From NCBI RefSeq assembly GCF_016482785.1, contig NZ_JAEMXM010000008.1, forward strand, positions 1 through 64,000: a stretch of 64,000 bases of DNA. Direction: 5' to 3'. Below are positions 48,838-58,200 of this stretch, in pieces (the stretch's first letter is position 1; each line of letters opens with the position of its first letter). This stretch comes from Paenibacillus alkalitolerans (GTDB lineage: Bacteria > Bacillota > Bacilli > Paenibacillales > YIM-B00363). The translations under genes were made by a program, and so were the position numbers. Under the pieces are notes generated by a model. The model was not told the origin of the DNA. It searched no databases and saw only the letters and a program-made list of their open reading frames with translations.

Positions 48838-50052
48838 ATGAGTTTGTTTGACGACGATGAGTTTTATTCTCCCAAGTTGTCCCGTTGGAGGAGGAGACGT
48901 ATAGCTTCCGCTCCCTGGCCTTCATGGCGGCGATCGGGAAGGTACACTTCGTTAATTGCCGCTTCGGTAGCGGGAGGAGCTCTCCTAATGCTGATTCTCG
49001 TTACTCCGTTGTTTGTTCTAAGTTGGGCGGACAGAGACGATGGCGGCGGCGGAATAGCGGACGTTGCCGAGCAGCCGGAGCAGGTCGTTCGGGTCGTCGA
49101 AGCGCTGAAGCCGGCTATTGTCAGCGTAGTCAGCGCACATGAAGGAGAAGCAGGCTCGGAAGGGATTTCGGAAGCGTCTATCGGCTCCGGCATTGTAATT
49201 GCAAAAGACGGAACGCGCGGACGAATCGTCACCAATTATCATGTCATTGAGGGAGCCACCTCCATTGAAGTAGTGCTTTCCGACGGAGAGCGGCTGGATG
49301 CGAAGCTAATCGGCGGAGACGCGTTGACGGATTTGGCCGTGCTTGAGGCGGACGGACGGAAGCTGCCGCGCATAGCGGAATTCGGCGACTCGGGGAAATT
49401 ACGCGAGGGCGAGGCGGTCATCGCGATCGGCCATCCGTTCGGGCTCGGATTTTCGCCGACGTTCACGTTAGGCATTATTTCTTCGCTTCATCGCATTATT
49501 CCGATTTCATTAGCGATGGACGGCAACATCGATTGGGAAATGGACTTGCTGCAGACCGATGCGGCGATCAACCACGGGAATAGCGGCGGAGCGTTGGTCG
49601 GGTTGGACGGCAAGGTGATCGGCATCAACTCCATGAAGGTGGCGCAGCCGGGCGTTGAAGGACTCGGTTTTGCGATTCCGAGCAACGTCGCCTCTCCCAT
49701 TATTCGCGAGCTTGAGCAATACGGGAAAATCCGCCGCCCTTATATGGGCGTAGCGACGGTGGATTTGGGTTTGTATAGAGATAGCGGAAAAACGGAAGAT
49801 GTGCTGAAAATACCGGCGGAAGTGACCGACGGAATAATTGTGCTTGAAGCGTATGGACCGTCGAAAGAAGCGGGATTGCGCACGAACGACGTCATCGTGT
49901 CGCTGGACGGCGTTTCGATCGACAGCACGCTGGCGCTGCGCAAATTCTTGTATACGAACAAGAAGGTCGGCGATAAAGTTAGGGTCGAGTATTACCGGGG
50001 AAATAAGGAGAACACCGTTGACGTGCGTCTAACCGAGAGTCCGGAGCAGTGA
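48838..50052 (+). CDS. htrA: HtrA-like membrane-anchored serine protease (S1C)
   Basis: This 404-residue DegP/HtrA protease has an N-terminal cytoplasmic basic patch, one transmembrane helix (about 38-62), and a trypsin-like domain. The His (TNYHVIEG), Asp (ALTDLAVL) and Ser (HGNSGGAL) catalytic triad is intact. One C-terminal PDZ domain follows (ILEAYGPSKEAGLRTNDVIVSLDG). It handles misfolded envelope proteins. ATG 48838 follows GGGGAGGAGG. It occupies the yycK/htrC position. Confidence 0.95.
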   Translation: MSLFDDDEFYSPKLSRWRRRRIASAPWPSWRRSGRYTSLIAASVAGGALLMLILVTPLFVLSWADRDDGGGGIADVAEQPEQVVRVVEALKPAIVSVVSAHEGEAGSEGISEASIGSGIVIAKDGTRGRIVTNYHVIEGATSIEVVLSDGERLDAKLIGGDALTDLAVLEADGRKLPRIAEFGDSGKLREGEAVIAIGHPFGLGFSPTFTLGIISSLHRIIPISLAMDGNIDWEMDLLQTDAAINHGNSGGALVGLDGKVIGINSMKVAQPGVEGLGFAIPSNVASPIIRELEQYGKIRRPYMGVATVDLGLYRDSGKTEDVLKIPAEVTDGIIVLEAYGPSKEAGLRTNDVIVSLDGVSIDSTLALRKFLYTNKKVGDKVRVEYYRGNKENTVDVRLTESPEQ

Positions 50053-50129
50053 CGTTCGTGACTGTTGGCGGTTTCCCGCCGTCCGTCTTCGGTTTTAGAG
50101 GAACTCCATTCCCTTATTTCATGAATGTC

Positions 50130-50236
50130 GGGCTGCTTGGCAAAAATAGCGGAACTACAGTCACTTATTCCTACGGAATTCGGGAGATTGTCCCCGAAAC
50201 CGGCTAAATAAGTGACCAGAGTTCCGCTATTTTTTC
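50130..50236. repeat. Long inverted repeat between htrA and rlmH
   Basis: AAAATAGCGGAACT-nnn-GTCACTTATT (50143-50170) is complementary, with a three-base mismatch, to AATAAGTGAC-nnn-AGTTCCGCTATT (50206-50231), followed by six T. It can act as a strong terminator after htrA, but the arms are unusually long (about 27 bp). This suggests a mobile or family repeat. Confidence 0.85.
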
Positions 50237-50304
50237 ATCGAGGGCGTATTCGGGCGGAATAAGAGCCTGATCTTCCTCAATTTCTTTGCGAGGAGAGTTT
50301 GTGC

Positions 50305-50784
50305 ATGCACATACAAGTGATCGCGGTCGGAAAGCTGAAGGAGAAGTACCTGACGCAAGGAATCGGCGAATATTTAAAGCGCTTGGGCGCATACGCCAAG
50401 GTGCAGGTCGTGGAGGTGGCGGACGAGAAAGCGCCGGAAAACCTTAGCCCCGCGGAGGAGTCGCAGGTAAAAAACCGCGAAGGCGAGCGTATTATTACGG
50501 CATTGAAGCCGGACGCTTATGTCATCGCCCTTGCCATCGACGGCGCCCGCTGGTCGTCGGAGCAGCTTGCGGCAGAACTCGATCGCCTCGCCACGTACGG
50601 CCGCAGCTCCGTCGCCTTCGTTATCGGCGGTTCCCTCGGCTTGGCCGATTCCGTCCTCGCCCGCGCGGACCAGTGCCTCTCGTTCGGCGCGATGACGTAC
50701 CCGCACCAGCTCGTGCGCCTGTTATTGCTTGAGCAGGTGTACCGGGCGTTCAAGATCAACCGCAGGGAACCGTATCACAAGTGA
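50305..50784 (+). CDS. rlmH: 23S rRNA (pseudouridine-1915-N3)-methyltransferase RlmH
   Basis: This 159-residue SPOUT methyltransferase has [16 protein letters not shown] at the start. The conserved [45 protein letters not shown] and terminal EPYHK follow. It modifies 23S rRNA position 1915. ATG 50305 is chosen for length identity with family members. Its last codons (GTATCACAAGTGA) resemble the SCC attachment core of staphylococcal rlmH (orfX). Confidence 0.97.
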   Translation: MHIQVIAVGKLKEKYLTQGIGEYLKRLGAYAKVQVVEVADEKAPENLSPAEESQVKNREGERIITALKPDAYVIALAIDGARWSSEQLAAELDRLATYGRSSVAFVIGGSLGLADSVLARADQCLSFGAMTYPHQLVRLLLLEQVYRAFKINRREPYHK

Positions 50785-51065
50785 GGCGAAATTTTTCCAA
50801 TGTTTACTAAGCCAGTGATTGTTTTAGCAGTAGGGTAGAAATAATGGTTGTAACGAGGAATATAAGATGTGGGATAAGCAAATAATTTGTTTATTGTTGT
50901 GAATTTTACTCTATTGACCGATAATATTATTGTCACTGGATTGCCCGGCTAAAGCGTATGGTATAAGGAATGTTCAAGCTGAGATCAAACCAAAACATAA
51001 AGCCGTAGCTCCAGATTCATCCATGTTGTATTTGTTGTTTATAATTCAAAGGAAGGTGTAGATGC
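50785..51065. other. AT-rich intergenic region before the sce7726-type operon
   Basis: Base composition changes abruptly after rlmH to AT-rich sequence. I find no complete gene, and no second copy of the rlmH end. AAGGAAGGTG (51050-51059) is the ribosome-binding site for the next gene. A promoter is presumably present but no single convincing -35/-10 pair stands out. Confidence 0.5.
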
Positions 51066-51935
51066 ATGAGCACAGACAACTCAATTCTGTTAAATCGTGT
51101 ATTTACACGAAATACGTTACGTGAAATAGTGGAGCGCAGTTATAGCGATGTCTTTGCGACTGCCATTCGCAGATACGTTGTCGACTCATCAGGAAAGGAC
51201 AACAAACAATTACTCAGTGAACTATATACCGTTCTTAAAAAAGAATATCGAAACGAGTATTATTATAAAAATACGATTTTAAATAAATTACTTCTTGGTG
51301 TGCATAAGCCTACAACAACAACAGCCTTAACTGAAATTTCCATTGGTAAATCAAAGGCGGATTTTGTTTTAATAAATGGTCGTGCGGTTGTTTATGAAAT
51401 CAAGACTGAACTTGATAATCTTGATCGCCTTGATACCCAAATTTCGAATTATTTCAATGCGTTTACACGGGTCTCCGTTCTAGCCAGTGAAGAGTATGTA
51501 GACACATTAGAGAAACGTCTAGGGAACTCTCCAGTAGGAATCTGTATATTAACAAAGAGGGGTAATATTAGCGAGAAAAAAGAACCACAAGAATACACCG
51601 ATAAGTTAAATAAGGATACAATGTTTAGGATACTTCGAAAGTCGGAGTATGAAGAAATTATCATTAAGCATTTTGGTATGTTGCCAGATGTATCTCAATT
51701 TGAATACTACAGAGTTTGTAAACGTTTATTTTGTGAGATTAAAACAGATGAAGTCTATACAGATTTTATATCTATTCTTAAAAAACGTGTTAAGATTGAT
51801 ATTGAACCCTACAAGAAAATTCCATATGAGTTAAAGTTTCTTGTATACTTTTCAGACTTTAAATCAGATGAGTATAAAAAACTACAATTGTTTCTGGAAC
51901 AAAAGGAGGTTATTCCATGTACTTCCCTTTTTTAA
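51066..51935 (+). CDS. sce7726 family protein (PD-(D/E)XK nuclease-like)
   Basis: This 289-residue protein resembles the sce7726 family. Residues E90, D99 and the pair E111-x-K113 (KADFVLINGRAVVYEIKTE), with Q125 downstream, form a textbook PD-(D/E)XK nuclease core, so it probably cleaves DNA. The remainder is mostly helical. It heads a three-gene operon, overlaps the next gene by 19 bases, and has markedly AT-rich codons unlike rlmH. The family's biological role is not established; phage defence is an inference from the operon. Confidence 0.8.
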   Translation: MSTDNSILLNRVFTRNTLREIVERSYSDVFATAIRRYVVDSSGKDNKQLLSELYTVLKKEYRNEYYYKNTILNKLLLGVHKPTTTTALTEISIGKSKADFVLINGRAVVYEIKTELDNLDRLDTQISNYFNAFTRVSVLASEEYVDTLEKRLGNSPVGICILTKRGNISEKKEPQEYTDKLNKDTMFRILRKSEYEEIIIKHFGMLPDVSQFEYYRVCKRLFCEIKTDEVYTDFISILKKRVKIDIEPYKKIPYELKFLVYFSDFKSDEYKKLQLFLEQKEVIPCTSLF

Positions 51936-52852
51936 GAGGCCGTCAGTTTGAACTCATTGCCATAAGAGAACTAATAGAAAAGTCGCTAATAAATAGAAGT
52001 GTGATGCCAATTGTCGAGCCAGTAAAACTGTCGGCAGCCTTAATTAAAACCTTGGTATCCTTTCGAGAAAGCGACCGCGCTTTGGGACTAGTTCGAAATC
52101 CTCAAGTAGGGAGCATGCTTAAAGATTTAGCTGACGAAAAGAATAAGAAGGATAAAGACCGGTTTCTTGAATTACTAAACACCTCTGATATTCTATCCTT
52201 TCTATATTCCAATGCAAAATTACCCACACATCTTTCTTCGTTTGAGCGTCAAGGAATCACAAAGCAAGATATTGCCACTATTTGTATAAACCAAGACGCG
52301 ATCCCCCATTTCGAATCCGTATATGCTACCGATATCCCGCGATTAAATTTTATTAGGGACGAAAGTGTATATCGCAGACGCATGCCAAATCAGAGAGTAC
52401 TGTTTGAGGATCGTTTCCCGAAAAGAAACCGAAATGTGGATTATTTAGAGCAGGAGGATGAATCCTTTACCTCAGATCACCTTTATTATAAGCAAGATGG
52501 GTACTTGGGCTTTTCAGACTTTTCGGTAGTTGGGGATGAATATTCTGAAACGGGTTTTGCTCCTTATGCAATTGCAATTCATATTGTATATTTTGCAGAT
52601 GATCAAGCCTTACGTGTTCGCCATTTTGTAGCCGATACAAATGATGATATTACTGACCCTGCAGGTAAATTTGCAGAGGCGTTGGAAAAACTAGTAGCAT
52701 GGAACGAAATTAATAAACTTGATACATTTGGAATTAAGACTTTCGAGGAAATATACAGAAATCGCTCATATCCTGGACTAGGTACTGTGAAAAAACTCTC
52801 AATTATGCATCATCTAGAGCTTATGAGCCGGTATTTAGATGGGGTAAAGTAA
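51917..52852 (+). CDS. sce7725 family protein
   Basis: This 311-residue protein opens with MYFPFLRGRQFELIAIREL, the hallmark of the sce7725 family. It is distantly similar to the phage T4 'beta protein' family (YxPxLKxKxGE, then VxPIxEP; here VMPIVEPVK). The family co-occurs with sce7726. I see no nuclease motif, and a TIM-barrel-like fold is plausible. AAAAGGAGG within the end of the upstream gene serves as the ribosome-binding site, showing tight coupling. Confidence 0.78.
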   Translation: MYFPFLRGRQFELIAIRELIEKSLINRSVMPIVEPVKLSAALIKTLVSFRESDRALGLVRNPQVGSMLKDLADEKNKKDKDRFLELLNTSDILSFLYSNAKLPTHLSSFERQGITKQDIATICINQDAIPHFESVYATDIPRLNFIRDESVYRRRMPNQRVLFEDRFPKRNRNVDYLEQEDESFTSDHLYYKQDGYLGFSDFSVVGDEYSETGFAPYAIAIHIVYFADDQALRVRHFVADTNDDITDPAGKFAEALEKLVAWNEINKLDTFGIKTFEEIYRNRSYPGLGTVKKLSIMHHLELMSRYLDGVK

Positions 52853-52853
52853 A

Positions 52854-53939
52854 ATGAAATTTTGTAGCTACTGCATAGTTGATGGTGAATTACAGCCAAT
52901 CATTGAAGGTTTGGGACAGGTGGAAAGTTCCTGCCCTGTGTGCGGGAAAAGAAGAGCATTCATATATGATACTGACGTTAATACGGAACTCATAGGATAT
53001 TTTAATGAACTGTTAGAATATTATACTCCTGAATCTATGCTCCCTCCTGATTTTCCGGCTGAGGAGAAAAAGTTGTTAGTCACAGAATTAACAGATCGTT
53101 GGCATATATTTAATACTAAGTTGAACCCGACAGATGTATACCGCATCATGAGGGCATTATGTGCTGAAAAATATGGGAGCATGCCAAACCTTTTTGATGC
53201 GCCAGTAGGTATCGCCGAACTTAACGATATAGAGTACTTAAAAAGTCGCTCTTTGCTTCGTTCTAATTCATGGGATGATTTCGTTGAGTCTGTGAAAATA
53301 CAAAATAGATTTCACACTAACCATATCGAATTGGATATTCTTAATCGTTATTGTTCTTTTATCCGGAAAGTATACAAAAAGGGAACTGCATTTTTTAGAG
53401 GCCGCATTTCTCCGGAGGAGGGCTTTCCAACGGAAGAAATGGGTGCACCTCCTTCTGACAAGGCTACAGCAGGTCGAGCAAATTCAGCCGGTATACGTTG
53501 CTTATACCTAGCAAGCGATCTTGACACCACTATACATGAGATACGGGCTGGTGTCTTTGACTATATTTCGATTGGACGCTTTGAGTTGACTAAGGATATT
53601 GTTGTTGTCGATCTTAAAGCTATTGATCATATCAGTCCGTTTTTTGACGGATGTGATTTTATAATTAACAAAGAACATTTGAGACGTATAAATATGGAGA
53701 TTGGGCGTGCCTTGAGAAGAAGCGACAGTGTATTAGATTACATACCTACGCAGTACATTGCCGATTTTATCAAAAGTATCTCACATGAGGGTAAACCCGA
53801 GTATGCTGGAATAGAATACAATAGCACCATAAATCTAAGTGGACAAAATCTAGCCATTTTTTATCCGGAGCTATTTGTATGTACGGAGGTAGAAGTATAT
53901 CATATTAAAGAATTGCGCTATGATAAGGAAAGGCTGTAA
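52854..53939 (+). CDS. Zinc-ribbon / RES-domain protein
   Basis: This 361-residue protein starts with a CxxC...CxxC zinc ribbon (C4, C7, C27, C30). A helical middle follows (about 45-165), like the HEPN/RES N-terminal region. The C-terminal RES domain has FRGR (R182/R184), AGR (R208), Y218 and E229 in LYLASDLDTTIHEIR, and S324 in GIEYNS. The Y-to-E spacing of 11 equals that in the NAD-degrading RES toxin MbcT. It may therefore deplete NAD+ when triggered. No obvious Xre-type antitoxin is adjacent, so the two upstream genes may control it. Confidence 0.82.
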   Translation: MKFCSYCIVDGELQPIIEGLGQVESSCPVCGKRRAFIYDTDVNTELIGYFNELLEYYTPESMLPPDFPAEEKKLLVTELTDRWHIFNTKLNPTDVYRIMRALCAEKYGSMPNLFDAPVGIAELNDIEYLKSRSLLRSNSWDDFVESVKIQNRFHTNHIELDILNRYCSFIRKVYKKGTAFFRGRISPEEGFPTEEMGAPPSDKATAGRANSAGIRCLYLASDLDTTIHEIRAGVFDYISIGRFELTKDIVVVDLKAIDHISPFFDGCDFIINKEHLRRINMEIGRALRRSDSVLDYIPTQYIADFIKSISHEGKPEYAGIEYNSTINLSGQNLAIFYPELFVCTEVEVYHIKELRYDKERL

Positions 53940-53962
53940 GAAGAAACGTTCTATAGTTAGAA

Positions 53963-53998
53963 CAAAATCACCCCTATGAGGAGTGATTTTGTTTTAAC
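53963..53998 (+). terminator. Terminator of the sce7726-sce7725-RES operon
   Basis: AAAATCAC-cCC pairs with GG-AGTGATTTT around TATGA, followed by GTTTTAA. The low-GC segment ends at about this point. Confidence 0.78.
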
Positions 53999-54108
53999 TT
54001 TGGGCCAATATCGGGGAATCTAGACCCGTTACAATGTCCGCTCTCCAGCGCAATCTCTTGGCAAAGCCTCGGTTCTAAGCGCCGAGCTTCGGTCTATAGC
54101 CTGGCCTT

Positions 54109-54582
54109 TTAAGAGTTTTCTATGCCGTGTTTGTTTGCAATTTGCTCGTTTTGGTTGGGCCGGCCCTTACCCTCGGTAATCAAGTTGCGCAGGCTGCCGT
54201 TTATGTAGGTGCTCCAGGCGTCCGAGCAGACGGCATAGCATTCGTACGTGGGGACGAGGCCTACGTGCGTAAAGCGAACTTCTGTTTTGTCGCCCTTCTC
54301 GGCGATTTCAAAGACAATGTCGGTATCCTTCCACTCGCTCTTGTCCTTTACGAAGTTAAAGTAGTTATCTGCAATGTACCAAACAACCTTTTTACCTGGA
54401 ACAAGTTCGGTGATTTTGATGGTGCAGCGGTGAATGTCTTGGTAGTGGTACTTAAATTCTCCGAGTTCGTCGGTCCTTCCCTCAATTTCTTCCGACCACC
54501 AACCGCGGACGTTATTGATGGCGGCGAAGACTTGTTCGGGGTTTTGGTCTACCGTAAAAGAAGTGCTGAAATTTTGATTCAT
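54109..54582 (-). CDS. SRPBCC (AHSA1-like) domain protein
   Basis: This 157-residue START/SRPBCC-fold protein (FTVDQNPEQVFAAINNVRGWWSEEIEG) ends with the YINGSLRNLITEGKG helix. Such proteins bind hydrophobic ligands or act as Aha1-like domains; the ligand is unknown. I start at ATG 54582 (GGAG nine bases upstream on the minus strand), not at the ORF edge 54819, which would read across the divergent promoter. It is divergent from an HxlR regulator that likely controls it. Confidence 0.82.
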   Translation of the reverse strand: MNQNFSTSFTVDQNPEQVFAAINNVRGWWSEEIEGRTDELGEFKYHYQDIHRCTIKITELVPGKKVVWYIADNYFNFVKDKSEWKDTDIVFEIAEKGDKTEVRFTHVGLVPTYECYAVCSDAWSTYINGSLRNLITEGKGRPNQNEQIANKHGIENS

Positions 54583-54622
54583 GCAAGTTATCTCCTCTCG
54601 CAATTTGTTGACTAACATCCCG

Positions 54623-54708
54623 AGTATAAAGCACGTACTTGCAAAATACAAGCACAAAAAGTATAAGCATGCACATGAATTGCAAAATGCAAGCACAGAT
54701 AGTATAAT
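54623..54708. promoter_or_regulatory. Divergent promoter region with a 41-bp duplicated operator
   Basis: Rightward: TTGCAA (54639-54644) with TATAAG (54662-54667), and TTGCAA (54680-54685) with TATAAT (54703-54708), both 17-spaced. Leftward: TTGTAT (complement of 54646-54651) with TATACT (complement of 54623-54628), also 17-spaced. The segment TTGCAAAAT(A/G)CAAGCACA...ATGAA is repeated with a 41-bp period. HxlR regulators typically bind such overlapping inverted sites. Confidence 0.72.
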
Positions 54709-54715
54709 CATGCTC

Positions 54716-55129
54716 ATGAAAAAGCGAACTTCCTCAGTTTGTCCAATAGTATATTCGCTCGACATTTGGGGTGACCCATGGAGCCTAATCATACTTCGTG
54801 ACGTTCTTATCCACAACAAGCGGTATTACCGCGAGTTTCTTGCTTCACGCGAGCGCATCTCAACCAATATTTTGAGCGCACGGCTCCAATCGCTCACTGA
54901 AGCAGGCCTGCTCGTCAAGATAGAAGGCGTTTCAAACCGCGCACAAACGATGTACCGACCAACACAAAAGGCACTTGATCTGTTTCCGGTCGTATTTGCC
55001 ATTATGCACTGGGGCCTTAAATACAACCCAAATACCGATATGAGTATTCCGATCATGCAGGAACTAACAACAAACGAAAAAGGGTTGGAGCAGCGCCTTT
55101 TACAGAATTTCGACGATATTACCTCATAA
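54716..55129 (+). CDS. HxlR-family transcriptional regulator
   Basis: This 137-residue winged helix-turn-helix protein (MKKRTSSVCPIVYSLDIWGDPW...) has the HxlR hallmark CP-(x)n-WG-PW-SLIILRD and LSARLQSLTEAGLL. A single Cys at about position 9 suggests redox or aldehyde sensing. No Shine-Dalgarno is present. ATG 54716 lies about seven bases downstream of a TATAAT, so the mRNA may be leaderless (ATG 54710 is the alternative). It probably regulates itself and the divergent SRPBCC gene. Confidence 0.83.
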   Translation: MKKRTSSVCPIVYSLDIWGDPWSLIILRDVLIHNKRYYREFLASRERISTNILSARLQSLTEAGLLVKIEGVSNRAQTMYRPTQKALDLFPVVFAIMHWGLKYNPNTDMSIPIMQELTTNEKGLEQRLLQNFDDITS

Positions 55130-55195
55130 TAAATTACGCCGCAGTTCCTGCATTCTCAAGCCAAGAATTCCATAAATCCTAATCGGCCGCTTTAG

Positions 55196-55237
55196 CACAA
55201 GAAAGGGACACAGCGGATGCATGTCCCTCTCTTACGC
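55196..55237 (-). terminator. Hairpin downstream of SNF2 helicase gene
   Basis: On the minus strand AAGAGAGGGACA pairs with TGTCCCTTTCTT around an 11-base loop, directly after the stop. Its U tract is built into the stem end. Confidence 0.6.
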
Positions 55238-58200
55238 TTATATCATCAAGATCTCGCGAAGCTCTTGTTCGGTAATCCCAGACATCGCCTCCTGATCGGG
55301 CCCCATCACTTCGTCGATCAGGTTTTTCTTTTTGTGCTGGAGCTCGTACATTTTTTCCTCCATCGTTCCTTGGGTGATGAGGCGGATTACTTGGACGACG
55401 CTTTTTTGCCCTATGCGATGGGCGCGATCGGCGGCTTGCTGCTCGACTGCGGGGTTCCACCATAGATCATATAGTACAACGGTATCCGCTCCCGTCAAAT
55501 TCAAACCGGTTCCCCCTGCCTTCAAGGAAATGAGAAAGATGTCCGTTTCGCCATCGTTAAACCTGCTGCAGAGCTCGACGCGCTGACTGGCGGGAGTTGT
55601 TCCGCCCAGATAAAAATACGGAATTCCTTGACCGCTCAGCTCTTTGCCAATCAGGCCGAGCATCTCCGTGAATTGAGAGAAGATCAACATCCGTTTCCGA
55701 TTGGCCAGGCACTCTTCCACGATTTCCATCAGCTGCTCCAACTTCGCAGAGCTTCCCTTGTATCCTTCGATAAATAGGGCGGGATGGCAGCAAATTTGCC
55801 GAAGCCGGGTGAGGCCGGCTAAGATTTTGATACGGCTCTTGTGATAACCGTCTACGCTTAGATGCTTTAAGGTTTCCTGCTGCAGCTTGGCCAAATAAGC
55901 GGCATACAATTTCTTCTGTTCCGGAAGCAGCTCGGAAGGCTTGATCGACTCCATCTTGTCCGGCAGGTCTTGAAGCACATCGCTCTTCCACCTGCGCAGC
56001 ATGAAAGGCCGCGCCCGCCTGGACACCTCTTTGCGCGTTAAGTTTCCGAACGTTTTCCGATCTTGAAACAATGCCGGGAAGACGACGTCGAAGATCGACC
56101 ACAGTTCTTCGAGGCGGTTCTCGACAGGGGTTCCGGTCAAGGCGAACCGGTAACCGGCTTGGATCGATTTGACCGCCTGAGCTGTTTGCGTCGTATGGTT
56201 TTTGAAGGCTTGCGCCTCATCCAGGATCAGGGTGTGGAACGATTGCTTGGCATAGAGATCCACATCACGCAGCAAGAGCGGATACGACGTGATAACGACG
56301 TCGGCCTCCGCTAACCTTTGCATCTTCTCCGCCCGCTCGGTTTGGCTGCCGTCTGCAATTAGTACGCGGATCTCCGGCGCAAATTTCCGCAGCTCATTGC
56401 GCCAATTGTAGACAAGCGACCCCGGCGAGATCACGAGGGCAGGGATGCTCCGTTGCCGAATCTCCGGCAGGACGGAAGCGATAAAGGCGATGCTCTGCAG
56501 TGTCTTTCCCAGGCCCATGTCATCCGCCAAAATGCCGCCGAACCCGTAATAAGCGAGCGTCTTCAACCATTGGTAGCCGTGCTTCTGATAATCCCGCAAC
56601 ACATTCGTGAGATAAGCAGGGATCGGGAAGTCGAGATTGTCCGGATTTCGCAGATTATCAAGGAGCCGGCGAACCGGCTTGTCGAGCTTCAACGCATTGA
56701 AATCGTGATCGATCAAATGAATTCCGCGGGCCAAGGGGACAAGGACCTTCGATCCTGTTATATCCGTATTGCGAAGCCCCATGTCCTTGAGGAACGTCGA
56801 TAGTTCCTGAAGCTCGGCGCTGTCGAGCGGCAATAAAGAACCGTTCGGCAGGCGGTAATATCTCCGCTTCTCCTCCAACGATTTCACAAGGTTGCGAATT
56901 TCGGTTTCCGGTATCCAACCCATGTTTAAGCGAAATTCAAGCCAATTTATTTCCCCGGCCGCGGATACCTGCACACTGACCTTCGGCAGCGTATCCAACT
57001 TCTGCAGCCGGAGTTTCACCGCACTCGTTGCGTACACCTTCATCAGCTTCTCCAACTGCGGAACGACCGTATATAGGAAGTCGAACTCCGCCTCTTCGTC
57101 ACTCATGAAGTAACCTGCTTCCGTCTTCGTGAACGGGCTTTGTTCAATCGTTTCGATGATCCGCCGCTCCTGCTCGAGGTCCCGGATCAGAATACGATGA
57201 GAGCCCTGCTGCTTCCGGCTATCCTCCAGAGGATTGATCAGCACGTCATCGTACTGAAATTCAACGGCCGCCAGAAGCCGATCCTTCACCCGGTCCAGAT
57301 ACAGCTTCGCTTGAAGTGGAGATTGCGTGACACGCTCGGCAATGGCCGGGGCGATGTTGACGTTGCCCAGCTTCATGAGGCCGGGGACTACTTTTTCTAT
57401 AAAAGACTCAATCTGACCGATATGAATCGGAATATCGTGAGTACCCGATTCGTCGAGGATCGCCTTAAGCTCTGCAAGCCGATTGCACTGCTTTGCCGGA
57501 AGCGGGAGCAGCTTACCGCTTAGGAAGGCCAATTCGTAGGGTTCCATAACCGTAAATTGCTCAAGGCCGTGAACACGCAAAGAATAGCCGCCTGAGCTCG
57601 CTTCATTGAACTCGAAGCGCAGAGGCAAGGGTTCATCGGTTAGGCAGATGCCGTTATATTTGAAGTCTCCATCCATAATGGTGACCTTCGGCGCTTGCGT
57701 CAGCAGAGGAAGCAGGCGTGCCCATGCCTGTGGCGGAAGCGGCAGCATGCGGGCGCCGTTCTTAGCCGAGGTGTAAACCGAATGCAAGCGGTCCGTTTCA
57801 CGATAAGCGGCGCGATCCCGAAACATATCGATTAAAGCTCGAAGGACGGCTTCGTTTTCTTTCGAAAAGCTGTGGAGCTCCGGATCGTAGCCGAACCTTG
57901 ACGAGAAAGAGCCGCTTTCCCCCCGGACAAGCTGATCCAAGAAGGAAGGGATATTCTGAACAATATATAATGCTTTGGGGCCGACCTTAAGCTCCATGCC
58001 GAACATGGCGGTGTTTTTGTTGTAATTCAAGAGCTTCAGAATGAACTCCACTTCAAGAGGCGTTCTCGTTTCCGTAAGTGTCCTATTGTGGATGGGGCGT
58101 ATGGGTTTATCGTCGAATAGTCCGAGAATACGCTCAGCGATGCGGATATTTTCGTTACGTTCGGGAGTTTCTCCGGGCTGCACAATGTCAGGGATTGGCG

